Notes: generated by a model from the letters alone, not told the origin. A DNA stretch of 50,145 bases from Zygnema cylindricum (GCA_037447655.1 JBBHKE010001769.1:1-50145); one strand, 5' to 3'; counted from the first letter of the stretch, positions 32,601 to 41,995 are shown. Translations and numbers: made by a program.

Positions 32601-35600
32601 GCTGATAGTTATCAGTACCGGTGTTATCGCGATAAAAAACCGACATTATCGATTTTTTATCGCAATAACACCAGTAACGATATATCGTGCCAATATATCA
32701 ATTATCGGTAAGCCAAAAAAAGGGACATATCGATTATCGGCAAAACCCTACCGATACACAACACTAGAAAATAGCAAGCCTGAGAAGTTTTTTGGTCTAT
32801 GATTATTAATTATTTTTTTAAACATTTCACTTCTTTGGATTTAAAGTTGCGTACAGCCCTAGTTCACATGTATAGCTCCTAGTTTAAATGTGCGAAAACA
32901 GTTTGGATTGCCATATGTGGTTTTTGCATACTATATGCGTATTATACTCAAAAACAACATAAAATATGTGTATAGCATGGGAAAACCACTTTACAGTATT
33001 TTCAATTGTTTCCGTATGTTTATCTCGATATTTTTTATTTTTCCAACGGAGTCAAAGGCAGCGTGCTCAAAGGCAGCGTGCCTTAATGCCCTTTTATTTT
33101 TTTTTCTTTTTTTTTCTTCTCTTGTTTTATGCTTTACAGTGTCGCTATGTTTCATTCTCGCTGCATGTGGATCGGAAAGGATGCTATAACATTGACTTTC
33201 TGGCTTGAGAATTGTCTCTCTTCATTCTCCCTCTCCCACTCTCTCTCTTCCTCCTTCCCTTGTATCAGTGGCTCCTTACTCAGACTGATCAGTATATTTG
33301 TTACCCTACACCGTGAATTGTAATTAGCGTTAATGTTTTTATCGTGTCTTAAAACATCTTTTCTCCGTACACACATGTCAGATTGTGGATCTGACGGTTG
33401 CGATTGAAAGGTAACTTTCCCAGCTTCCAATTGGCGGTCTCAAATTGAAAATCCGACAAGTGTGTACGGAAAAAAGTTGTTTTAAGTGTCGAAAAAAACA
33501 TTGATGCTAATAGCAATTCATGTTGTAGTTGTCTTTTGGCTGGTTTAGTGCTTTTTTTTTTCTCAAAAATGACTTTGTTTTCGTTATTGTTTACCTCTCT
33601 GTTATCTCTACAGCGAAGATGCGACATATGAAGACTTGCTCGCGACAAGCCGTCCATTCTCTCAGCCTGTCCCTTTGCCGGTCAGTCAATCAAAACCTTA
33701 AGAAAACCTAAAATCTTCCCTCCAAAATCATCAAAATATGAAAGAGAACCTTGTTTTTTCTTAGTTGAAAACCGTTCTTTTGCCGTTTTGTATGCACCGT
33801 GTCTGCATTACTTTGTATACCGCGAATCGCTTTGCTGCCCATTGCTATTAGAGTTGATTACTCTAATTCGAGTGAGTGTTTTTCTGGCCCAAAGTCATGA
33901 GTTAGTATGAGTAGCACTATTTAGTTAAGTGGCCCATACGAGCCACGTGGCAGAACATAATTCACTCTAGACAACCCTTACAAAGTTTTTACATTAACAA
34001 TTCACTAACTCTAATAGTGAGGTAAGGTGTAGTAGCATTAATAACAACAATTATATACCGGCCTTTTTTTCCCTCTTGACCACAAAATAGTGTCATTGAC
34101 GCCGATTGTTCTTTTCTTAACACTAATAATTTGGTAAGCGGTAAAAAATTGTCCATTTTGCTTGGACCCATATTAGAATCAATAACACCAAAAAGTTAGC
34201 TCCTCTCAAAATTTGTTAACGCTAATAACAATTCACGGTGTAGCGATGTTTTTGCACCTTTGTTCCGGATTCCTTGCTGGTAAGTTTTTCAAGCCTAAAA
34301 AAACCCATAAAACTCTAAAAACCTATAGAACCCTAAAAACCTGTAAAACCCCAAAAACTTTAAAAACCTATAAAACCTTAAAAACCTGTAAAACCCTAAT
34401 AACCATGCCAGTCGAGCTAGTTCCTGCAGAATACCAACACAGGTTTTGAAGCCCAGCTCAAGCTCTACACTTGAGTTTACTTTTTCCGGTACTTGACGGC
34501 TCTTTTTGCATAAATTTTAGTTCGTCCTGTTATAAGGTTTTTCTAAGAATACTCTTTTGTGAATAGAAAATCCTATGGGTATCAAACAGGTGTCAAACAG
34601 GTATCTCTTTCTCTCTCTCTTTTTCTTAAGCTAGGAGCGAGTACATGCAATGGGATGACAAATGTTATTATTGCGACCTGATAGTTATTTTCTTTCGTTT
34701 TTCCTGATTATACTGCAAAAGGGCACAAAAAATGCTGAATTTAGTGAGAATAGTTCTATTACGAAATAATTATTGCACGTCTACGGTTTTGAAAATGCTT
34801 CCCCCCTTTGTTTACAATTAGGGGGCTTCTAAACCTATTTATGGACCCATGTAAACTTAAGTGTGTGAATATGTGTGTTGTATGTTCCATTTAGTTATTT
34901 GTATGCACTTAAGCATTTATAAACATATGTATCTAGACTTGTATATATGCATGCATATAAGCATGTGTGTGTGTATCTATATGTGTATATGTATGTATAT
35001 ATATGTATATATATGTGTGTATATATATGTATATAGATGTATACGTATGTCTATACATATGTATATTTGTATATAGATGTATACATATGTGTATATGTAT
35101 GTAAATATATATATGTATACATACACACACACACACACATACACACACACGTGCACACATGGATGCATGCGATAAGCTTTGTGCATGTATACAAAGGTTT
35201 TAGGGTTTTCATCATTGTTGAGATTAGATGCTACTTAAGGTTTTAGGTGATTCTTAGGGTTGTCAAGTTTTTGAAAATCCATTTTTGAAAGCTTCATGTT
35301 TATATTCGTGGTTTATTTTTTGTCTCAACAAATGGAAATTTTTCTTTGGTCGCAATCCTCATTCTGCAATGCTCCTGCCAGTGGAGAAAGTGGGAGGAGG
35401 AGAGGGAGAGGGAGAGGGAGAGGGGAATGGAAAGGGAGATGGATCACTGTTAGAGTCGATCACTCTGATTCAAGTGATTGTTTTCTGACTCAATATCGTA
35501 GTGTTAATGACACTATTCAGTGAAGTGGCATAATGAGCCACGTGGCAAAACCCGATTTAGTGTAGCTATTAAGAATAAAGCGCTATCGCTAATAATTCGC

Positions 35601-36107
35601 TAACTCTAATAACGATGGGCGGTGTAGCTTTCTTGGGCATAACTAATTTTATTTATTTGTCGGGCATTTTACTTTTTGAAGCATACCACATGATGTTTTG
35701 TAGTTCACTGTATATCTTACCATATTTATTAATGTGCATGTGTCTTTAGTTCAATTTATTTTTTATAATTTGGAAGAATTCTTACTCTTCTTTGCTTACT
35801 AAAAGGTTAATAAGTCGAAGAAACCGATTCTCACTATTCCTCTCTGGAAAGGTTTTGGGTGGACATATAACCAAACGTTTCTGCCGTACAGATTTTGTCG
35901 TCTGTATTCTCTTTTTGTTTATATTTTGTTGTACAGTTTTCTTTCTATCGGTGCTGTATTTTTGTTTTGTTTCTGTACGGATTGTTTTCCGTACAGTTTT
36001 TTGTTTCATTTCTTGTACTTATTGTTTTTCGAAAGATGGTTATATACATACAGGAAATGGTGGAGTTTCTTGTCGATGTATGGGAACAAGAAGGCCTTTA
36101 TGACTAA
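29630..36107 (+). CDS. Gag1-like clamp domain (DUF4050) protein, four 3' exons
   Basis: Exons 29630-29976, 31932-32016, 33614-33680 and 36054-36107 chain with matching phases (1, 2, 0) and GT-AG borders (GTAAGT, GTGAGA, GTCAGT donors; ACAG acceptors). The spliced C terminus reads FVNHA at the first junction, LILWNERRRQWVG, then NPCIR at the second, ATYEDLLATSRPFSQPVPLP, EMVEFLVDVWEQEGLYD, stop. This is the conserved pattern I know from plant DUF4050/Gag1-like clamp proteins (FVNHxxxxWxxxRxxWVG ... ATYxxLLxxxxPFxQPxPL ... EMVDFLVDxWEQEGLYD). Upstream, EWWTGSSDEMENEV resembles the plant FWSTSxxxMxN block. The first listed exon is GC-rich against its AT-rich flanks and starts at TTTTTTGCAG in phase 2, so further 5' exons exist. 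In fission yeast Gag1 links PI4P-plasma-membrane contacts to amino-acid transporter turnover; the plant role is unknown to me. The introns are filled with MITEs. Confidence 0.87.
30227..30547. mobile_element. CACCGTG MITE, copy 8, with internal duplication
   Basis: Ends TAGACCGTGTATGGCCATTA and ATTAGCGAGACACCGTA. The interior has two copies of the half-element TTCTTACCTTCYGATT...GACAGGTGTGCACA/AACATGTGTGCATTGAGAAA, making it ~100 bp longer than the family norm. It lies in the first mapped intron of the Gag1-like gene. Confidence 0.7.
30770..31100. repeat. CT tract followed by MITE-like ATTAGTGTTAATAGCAC repeat
   Basis: After a short CT microsatellite (30772-30808), 30812-31010 carries ACTATTAGTGTTAATAGCAC at the left and GAATTGCTATTAGAGTAAAG with AAATTATTAGTGTGGGG at the right, similar to the termini of the TACACCGT-type elements but lacking a clear ACCGTG end. 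Probably an eroded member. Confidence 0.45.
32323..32766. mobile_element. hAT-type MITE, 444 bp, in an intron of the Gag1-like gene
   Basis: Inverted ends TAGTGTTGTGTAT and ATACACAACACTA flanked by a perfect 8-bp duplication GAAAATAG (32315-32322 and 32767-32774). The interior is rich in CGATAT/TATCG palindromes and contains GTACGGAAAACCGTAC. No ORF of note. The TAGTGTTG start and 8-bp duplication place it in hAT. Confidence 0.93.
33307..33528. mobile_element. 220-bp CACCGTG MITE, copy 9, in Gag1-like intron B-C
   Basis: Ends TACACCGTGAATTGTAATTA and GCTAATAGCAATTCATGTTGTA. Internal arms TCTTTTCTCCGTACACACAT and AAGTGTGTACGGAAAAAAG; centre GATCTGACGGTTGCG and CCAATTGGCGGTCTC. It ends only 85 bp before the acceptor of exon 33614-33680. 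Confidence 0.88.
33816..34031. mobile_element. MITE of the GAGCCACGTGGC family, copy 1
   Basis: Left end TATACCGCGAATCGC, right end TCTAATAGTGAGGTAAGGTGTA. Internal marks GAGTTGATTACTCTAATTCG, AGTTAAGTGGCCCATACGAG and CCACGTGGCA recur at 35445-35626. Termini are related to the CACCGTG family. Confidence 0.72.
34048..34242. mobile_element. MITE-like segment ending CACGGTGTA
   Basis: The right end AACGCTAATAACAATTCACG...GTGTA is a clear family terminus. Internal TTAACACTAATAATTTGGTA and ATTAGAATCAATAACACC resemble the elements at 1494 and 25848. The left end abuts the previous MITE and is not resolved. Confidence 0.55.
34965..35160 (+). repeat. TATG/TGTATA and (AC)n microsatellite
   Basis: Alternating purine-pyrimidine sequence, TATATGTGTATATGTATG-like units followed by CACACACA runs. 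The Tyr/Ile/His-rich ORFs across it are repeat artefacts. Confidence 0.92.
35397..35440 (+). repeat. Short GGGAGA tract
   Basis: About 45 bp of GGAGAGGGAGAGGG in the last intron of the Gag1-like gene. Confidence 0.85.
35445..35626. mobile_element. MITE of the GAGCCACGTGGC family, copy 2
   Basis: Starts ATCACTGTTAGAGTCGATCA, ends TCTAATAACGATGGGCGGTGTA, with internal TGAAGTGGCATAATGAGCCA and CACGTGGCAAAAC matching the copy at 33816. Located in the last intron of the Gag1-like gene. Confidence 0.72.
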
Positions 36108-37063
36108 AACTTTCAAAAGGAATGAGTGTTTTCGAAGGAATGAGTTTTTTGAGAAGGATGGGATTTTTGAGGAATGAGTTTATTTCGAGGAATTGAGTTT
36201 TCTCAAGGAATCAGTTGTTACGAGAAACAAATTGTGGGTATTGTGGTATCTATCATAAAGTCGAAAAGTTGTCTTTTTATTTTCGTCTTACCTTCGTTAT
36301 AAGGATAAAGGAGTCACATAAGACTTAGAGGATTGTCATCTGCGTCTATCGGTGAACCGAGATTTCGAGATTTGAACCGAGATTTGAACCAAGATTTGGG
36401 ATCGAGATTTGAGCCGAGATTTGGACCAAGATTTGTCGTTTATTTTTTGTTTTTTGGTGAAAATTTGTCCTAGCGGTAGAAAGATTTTGACGTAGTTAAT
36501 GAATATTTTGCTCTTTGCCTTTTCTTTCCCTTTTTTCCCTTTCTCTTCCTTTTACTCTTTCTTCTCGATTCATCTTTCCCTCCCCCCCCCCTTTTTTTTT
36601 ATATGACTAGTTGGCAAAGAAGTATATACTTTGTGGTTTTCGGGTATATAATAATCTATAGTAGTGAGTAAATGTTTTTTCTGTCAAAAAAAAGTGTAAA
36701 GAAACAAAAAAAGAAAAAAGAAAAAAAGAAAAAAAGCAAACGAGAGGAAGTATTTAGGCTAGTTTGACGAAAAACGGTACAACAATTGAGACATCGATAA
36801 TTTTTGTCTTATGTTTGTTTTACATGAAACAACCAAAATGTTGTCTAGTGTAGTGTTTTTTTTTGTTTTTATCATCTTTTTTTTGTATATCAAAAATATA
36901 AGATAATTAGGTGCATTATGTATATACATGTTTTGTCTTTACCTAACATTATTAGGTTAACATTCTCATTTTATGACAATATCAGGACTTTTTTTTTTCA
37001 TATGTATGTCTTTAAAATGCCAAATGGGTCAGGCTTAGGATAAAACTATTTTTATAATATCGA
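36108..37063. other. Downstream of the Gag1-like gene: short tandem repeats, no gene
   Basis: The probable 3' UTR (36115-36235) contains GGAATGAGTTTTTTGAG-like tandem units; 36350-36440 repeats GAACCGAGATTT/GAACCAAGATTT at ~15-bp spacing. The rest is AT-rich with poly-purine (36690-36740). Confidence 0.6.
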
Positions 37064-37283
37064 CACACTATTTATTGCTATTAGTGTTGATGTTTTTTTC
37101 GCCACTTAAACATCTTTTCTTTGTACACACTTTTCGGATTGTCAATCTGACGGATGCGATTGAAAGGTAAGATTCTCAGCTTCCAATTAGTGGTCTCAAT
37201 TTGAAAATCGGACAAGTGTGTACGGAAAAAATGATGTTGTAAGTAGCGAAAAAAATATTAACACTCATAGCGATACACGGGGT
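37064..37283. mobile_element. 220-bp CACCGTG MITE, copy 10
   Basis: The right end CACTCATAGCGATACACGGG and internal arms CATCTTTTCTTTGTACACAC and GACAAGTGTGTACGGAAAAA identify the family; the left end ACACTATTTATTGCTATTAG is eroded. Confidence 0.8.
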
Positions 37284-37789
37284 ACTCTGCGCCCGAGTGG
37301 TTTATAGTTCATTTTTTTTTTGGACGAGGAGTTCTCCATGCATGAAGGGTTAATTAAAAAAAAAAAAAAAACGACTTAATTATAAAGCGTGATGGTAAAT
37401 CATTTGAGTCCGGTGGGAATGGCAAAACTGAAAAACTACACGTGGAGGGAAGCAAGCAGAAAAGGGTAAAAATATTATATGATATTATAACAATAGTGAA
37501 AATAAGCTTCCTAGTAGCCTACCTTAGTTATTATATTATTGTTAGAATAATAATACTTTATTGGATTGGAAGGAGAGATCACCCCCCTCCAATTCCTCTT
37601 CCGCCTCCACCTCCTCTTGTCCCTCTCCCTCCGCCTCCCCCTCCGTGTGTCGAATTGAAAAAAATGAATATAAAAAAAGGCGAGAAAACGAATAAAAATA
37701 GAGTAGAATAAAAAGTACAATTACGAGATTGAACAAAATGAGTATTACGGTCTTGTGAAAAAAAAAAAAAAAGGTCCCTCCCCTCCCCC
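37284..37789. other. Intergenic before the non-LTR element
   Basis: AT-rich, with poly-A runs at 37357-37371 and 37758-37772 and a short CT/C-rich stretch at 37580-37650. No gene recognised. The second poly-A run sits immediately left of the pyrimidine-rich start of the non-LTR element. Confidence 0.5.
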
Positions 37790-38060
37790 TACTTTCGACA
37801 TTGATTCTCTCCTCCTCTCCTCTCCAACCAAAAACTGATACTCACCCTTCCTCCCACCTCTCCCACCAACCCCCCACCCCCTCCCTATTTTCTTTCCTAC
37901 TATCAATTTCTTTAAATTCCCCACCCCTCATCCACCCTCCCCTTTTTCGATTTCCTCCACCACTTCCCCTCCCCATACCACTACTTCAACCATCTTCTCT
38001 TTCCCACGCCCCCCCCCGTTTTGGTCCCTTCCCCCATACCCCCCCCCCCCCTTCTCCCCG

Positions 38061-38456
38061 TTGCAACCTTTCTCCCACCCTACCCATGTTGCTGTCCCAC
38101 TACCATTTCCACCATCTATTTCCCATGGTTTCCTTTCCTCTTTCCCATTTCCCCCTTCCTCTCTCTCTATCACGTCCCATGCTTCTCCCTCTCATTCAAT
38201 GACCATGTCTGGCAGTGCATCCTCGCCTCTTCTCCCTCGTTCACCTCTTCCACCTAAACCTCGTATGGAAACCTCAACACGGGTAGAATGTAACGGGTGT
38301 CATAACCATTTCGCGACCGGTGTCGGCATTGCCCGACATACAAATAGTTGTAAACAATTTTTGGCCCTGAGCAACCCTTCCTCTAGTACCCTTTCTTCCA
38401 CGACACTCCCGTCCGGACCTACGAGCGAAGATTGGGCAATTGTACGCGATTTATAG
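38061..38456 (+). pseudogene. Non-LTR element ORF, Pro/Ser-rich N terminus and zinc finger
   Basis: After a Pro/Ser/His-rich stretch the frame reads VECNGCHNHFATGVGIARHT, a CxxC...H...C finger ending in NSC, like the N-terminal DNA-binding fingers of R2/NeSL-type elements. The frame stops at 38454 just where the downstream frame begins (38432), so a frameshift separates finger from reverse transcriptase. Confidence 0.75.
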
Positions 38457-39244
38457 CTTATGATTTGGGAGCTCCCCGTCCGCGTTTATACACGCGGATT
38501 TTGATGGCTGTGCGAATTATCGTACAGGACGCCCTCCACCTTCCTTTGTCCCGTATTTATTCGGATCCCACGGATGTTGGACCTTGGCACCTCCTTATCA
38601 TGTTCTCACTTTGGGTTCTAGTTTTACCTGGTCGTGGCGATGGTAGCGGGGCCCGAGAAACTATGGCTCGATGTCGACAATTCCTTCGACGCGATTGGCG
38701 AGCCCTTCATGTTGAGCACGAGGATCGAGTTGCGAGTGTTTCTTTCATGCCATGTCATACATCTCGAACGTCGGATGTGCCATCCTCTTATCGTCGTGTA
38801 GTACATTTGGGCCGAGTTGGTGAGCTCTCTCGAGCAGTTCGTGCCCTCCAACCTTTTAATCTTGCTCCTCGTTCTGCTGCGACTATTGAGATTCTTCAAT
38901 CTCTTCATCCCCCAGCTCCTTCCCCTCAGCCCCCCTCTATTCACACCTTCGAGCCAACAAAGTGTTTTCTTTTGGATCGAGACTCTTTAATAAAGGCCCT
39001 TACAACTTCTCCACATCTTTCAACAAGGGGTCCTTCGGGCACGGTTTATGAGTTATTTCGCGACGTTTTGCCTCTGGAATCTGGTGCTCGGGGCTTTGAT
39101 ATGTTTTTTCGAGTATGTTCCCTTATTGCGGCTGGCACTGTCCCCTCTCGTATTTGCGTCCTCCTCACAGCCTTTTGCCTCGTGGCTGTCACCAAACCCA
39201 ATGGGGGAATCCGACCTATTGCAGTAGGAGAGGTATTGTACTGA
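38432..39244 (+). pseudogene. Non-LTR reverse transcriptase, N-terminal part
   Basis: 270 codons containing a PWHLLIMFSLWVLVLPGRG block typical of the region before RT in this type of element, STRGPSGTVYELFRDVL, and RT motif 1/2, LVAVTKPNGGIRPIAVGEVL. A TGA at 39242 cuts the frame where family members continue uninterrupted. Confidence 0.85.
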
Positions 39245-39654
39245 TTGGTGGCCATGCAATCTGCATCCAGCTCCTGCCCGCTTTCCATGATTATTTCTCC
39301 CCTCATCAGTTCGGGGTTGCAACCAGGGGGGGTTGTGAGGCCGCGGTCCATGGGTTCCGGGCTTTGCTAGATGCCCATCCGGATTGGTAAGTCCTCCAGG
39401 TGGATGTTTCTAATGCCTTTAATATAGTGGATCGGAATGCCATTTTTTCATAGCTTATGGTCTCGCCTTCCTCGATTGCCCAGATATTTCTTTTTGTGAG
39501 AGCCTTTTATTCTTTGAGCAGTAGCCTCTCTTTCTCCACGGATGATGGTTTGGTCCCACTTTCCTCCACGACTGGCACCCGTCAGGGCGATCCTCTTGGG
39601 GGCCCTTTGTTTGCCCTAGCCCATTACCGCGCCCTCCGAGCTTCAACAGCTACT
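39245..39654 (+). pseudogene. Non-LTR reverse transcriptase core, motifs A and B, broken
   Basis: Fragments in different frames: SPHQFGVATRGGCEAAVHGF then HPDW and a TAA at 39388; the motif A region VLQVDVSNAFNIVDRNAIF; a TAG near 39452; then motif B TGTRQGDPLGGPLFALAHYR at about 39570-39629. The copia target site lies ~25 bp after motif B. Confidence 0.85.
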
Positions 39655-39659
39655 TACCC
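39655..39659 (+). repeat. Target-site duplication of the copia element, left
   Basis: TACCC, repeated at 46103-46107 after the 3' LTR. A 5-bp duplication is normal for Ty1/copia integrases. Confidence 0.93.
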
Positions 39660-40708
39660 TGTAGAAACTTATGGTTTTTAAGTATTTTCTAGGTCTGAAA
39701 AGAAATAAAGAAGCCGAGGCAGTCTATCTCTAACTTCTCTCTCCAACTCTCAAACTTGTCGTATTCACTGAGAAATTGGAGAGGAAGCTAGAGCCATGGC
39801 TACCTAGGCTATCCTGAGGTTTATGGGAAATTTATATTAGTTCGGGTTTATTTATTTAAAAGGTATGTGCCGGCGGCACGAATTGATCCTTGTACCTACC
39901 GGCCGGTAGACAGGATATAGTCGGTAGCCTTAGCCGTTAAATCTAGGAGTCATAATCGTAGTATATAGTTTGATAGTTATTTAAATATGTATACGTACGA
40001 TTATTCATTTAACTATAATAGATTACGGGATACATAGATCCGGTAATATATAAAGTACGGATTACGGTACGGACTATAAATCAATACCGCGCATTTGTTT
40101 CGTAAATGAAACAAATACCGCAACTGTATTTAATACGGCTACGATTAAATTAGATTCTAAATCGGACGGCCGCAATTAGCGCCGAGATCGCGGAGGAAGT
40201 TTTCGGCGGTTTGTGGCCATGGCCACATCGGATGACGCGTGGCGAAATTTCGTTGGATCGTGGAATCCCCGGAGATTATGGCATCGAATCCGGATATGAC
40301 ATGTGTCGACATTTAGGCCTTGTCGTACAATGTCCGTACCTAAAGTACACCGGCAGCTGTACTTTTGCGTACGGAACTCAATTCTGATTGGTTCCGTACA
40401 TCAGTCGATAGAGTGTGTGAGAGAGATAGGACTTAGAAAAATTAGGAGATAGGACCCTCTCTCCCACAGAGCTTCTATACAAAAGGTCAACTTTGACGCT
40501 CCATAACTCACTGCTCAGCGGAGCAAATTTAGAGATTCTTTTTGCTATCGACTGAGGGGAGTCTTGTGTCACAGGGGTGAAGTTGGTCAGAGTTTTTGTG
40601 TGCCAGGGTGGCAGTTATTTTTGCTGAAACACAAAGGGGTAAGGATTATCCTAGAGGCTTCTTACAAAGCTGTCCACTCTTACGACTTATGGAGATCTCA
40701 GAGTTTCA
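39660..40708 (+). repeat. Copia 5' LTR, 1049 bp
   Basis: Begins TGTAGAAACTTATGG and ends GAGTTTCA, so TG...CA. It aligns end to end with 45056-46102 with scattered substitutions and small indels, a few percent by eye. A TATATAAA box lies at 40047-40054. Confidence 0.95.
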
Positions 40709-40709
40709 A

Positions 40710-40721
40710 GTTATGGGCCCA
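40710..40721 (+). other. Primer-binding site, anticodon arm of initiator tRNA-Met
   Basis: GTTATGGGCCCA begins 1 base after the 5' LTR and is the exact complement of TGGGCCCATAAC, the anticodon stem-loop of eukaryotic initiator tRNA-Met. Drosophila copia and some relatives are known to prime from a half-tRNA cut at this place rather than from a tRNA 3' end. Confidence 0.88.
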
Positions 40722-41753
40722 CCCTCTAGGGTACCAATCTTTAATGAAACTAGCTTCATATACTGGGAAAGTATGATGATAGGAGCTCTATGCGAAAAAT
40801 GGTTTTGGGGGATAGTGAGTGGATGGTTGGGGCGTCCATCAAGTCTTGGAATTCCTCCAGGGTTTGGAGGAAGCACATTCACCAAAAAAGAGGATCCACC
40901 TTCAACGGAGGAAACAAAAGAAGGAGAGGTGGTAGACAAAGGAAAGGAGAAGGAGGCGACCACACCAATAACAACTGGTTTAGCATTCATGTCACCTATT
41001 CCGAGGAACGAGGAGAATGATACTGAAACCTCAGACTTCAACAATATAGCGGCAAAGCAGTTCATCGTACGCCATCTCACTCAAAGACTTGCATGTCCTC
41101 ATTTGCAGGTAGAAAGGGCATCTGATCTTTGGATGGCTCTCATAGAGATGTACCGAAGTGGTACGATTCAGCAACAACAGTTGGGTGATCAGAAAGTTAA
41201 AGAGTATGTATACAAAGGGGGAATTATGTTCGATTTTTGCAATGAGCTTGGTACACTCTTCATGGAGCTAGAGAGTGCGGGAAAAGTTTTTAGTGAAAAA
41301 GAAAAGGTTAATTGTTTACTGATGAAGTTACCTGATGAGTTCGGGAACATAGTCAACCATGTGCAGGACTTGCCGGACTCAAGGTGGATATGGAATTCAG
41401 TGGTAGGGATGATTCTCGTTCGAGAGAATACGATTGAGATCCGAAGGGGAGGAAAGAGTGGCCAAGCCTTGGCAACTTCGACGGATTGGAGGAACAAGGA
41501 TTCCCGGAAACCACTCGGAAACTATGGGGGTAGGGAGCAGAAAAAACAGGTTGACGAGTTCGAACCAAGGGCTCCCAAAGGTTTATGTTATTTTTGTAAG
41601 AAACCGGGGCACTATATGGCAGAGTGCACTAAGCTAATCGAGCTTCGGTTAAAGGAGGGGCAGACCGGTGGTACCCCGAGAGGAAAGAAAAAGGCCCTTG
41701 TCACACAGGTACTTGAGCTGAATCCGAAGACGAGGACAATGAGCTCCTTTTGA
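40713..41753 (+). CDS. Copia gag with CCHC zinc knuckle
   Basis: Uninterrupted 346-codon frame if started at the ATG inside the primer-binding site (40713), giving MGPPSRVPIFNETSFIYWES, which resembles the usual copia gag start with its (N)YxxW motif. The middle contains the gag core (QQLGDQKVKEYV, KLPDEFGNIVNHV) and the C-terminal part has CYFCKKPGHYMAEC, a CX2CX4HX4C RNA-binding knuckle. The frame ends at TGA 41751-41753. Acidic coding in the next frame begins before this stop, so a frameshift lies near 41700 and the original was probably one gag-pol ORF. Confidence 0.85.
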   Translation: MGPPSRVPIFNETSFIYWESMMIGALCEKWFWGIVSGWLGRPSSLGIPPGFGGSTFTKKEDPPSTEETKEGEVVDKGKEKEATTPITTGLAFMSPIPRNEENDTETSDFNNIAAKQFIVRHLTQRLACPHLQVERASDLWMALIEMYRSGTIQQQQLGDQKVKEYVYKGGIMFDFCNELGTLFMELESAGKVFSEKEKVNCLLMKLPDEFGNIVNHVQDLPDSRWIWNSVVGMILVRENTIEIRRGGKSGQALATSTDWRNKDSRKPLGNYGGREQKKQVDEFEPRAPKGLCYFCKKPGHYMAECTKLIELRLKEGQTGGTPRGKKKALVTQVLELNPKTRTMSSF

Positions 41754-41995
41754 TTGAGGAGTTGGAGGCGAAAAATGAGGTCGAAATTCCACGAAGGCAG
41801 AAATGTGCTTACGGTGGATTGAAAGGTGAAGCACGCTGGATTGTAGATTCAAGTGCCTCCATGCACATGTGTAAGGATAGACACCTGTTCACTAAGATAA
41901 GAAAGATTACCAACGTAGAGATAGAGTACGGAGATGGGAGGATAGTCACCACTACTCTTGTAGGATCAGTAGATCTAAAAGTGTTAGTAGAATGA
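41714..41995 (+). pseudogene. Copia protease segment
   Basis: The frame encodes an acidic linker, then ARWIVDSSASMHMCKDR, the position of the aspartic protease active site. Copia proteases normally read DSGA/DSGC; here the Gly is Ser. The frame ends at TGA 41993-41995, while family-like sequence (FSDVLFIPELNKNLIS) continues beyond it in the same frame. Confidence 0.8.

Larger units (their letters stand above)
37790..39659 (+). mobile_element. Non-LTR retrotransposon (restriction-like endonuclease type), 5' part
   Basis: Left half of one element split by a copia insertion; the right half is 46103-48056. It starts in a C/T-rich ~450-bp leader, then encodes an N-terminal zinc finger and the reverse transcriptase up to motif B. 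The GC content (codons ending in C/T/G, e.g. GGCGATCCTCTTGGGG) differs sharply from the AT-rich host DNA. The exact 5' boundary is uncertain by tens of bases. Both halves contain stops and frameshifts, so it is dead. Confidence 0.85.

Noticed and set aside
34244-34279. Possible phase-0 exon ending GCTG|GTAAGT in the clamp gene
   Set aside because: The acceptor is the end of a MITE, and the conserved protein runs directly from exon 33614-33680 into 36054-36107 without extra residues.
34861-35246. Tyr/Ile/His-rich ORFs
   Set aside because: Artefacts of the TATGTGTATA microsatellite on both strands.
35806-35851. Possible exon VNKSKKPILTIPLWK in the clamp gene
   Set aside because: It ends in phase 1, incompatible with the phase-0 last exon, and interrupts the conserved PLP-EMVEFLV junction.
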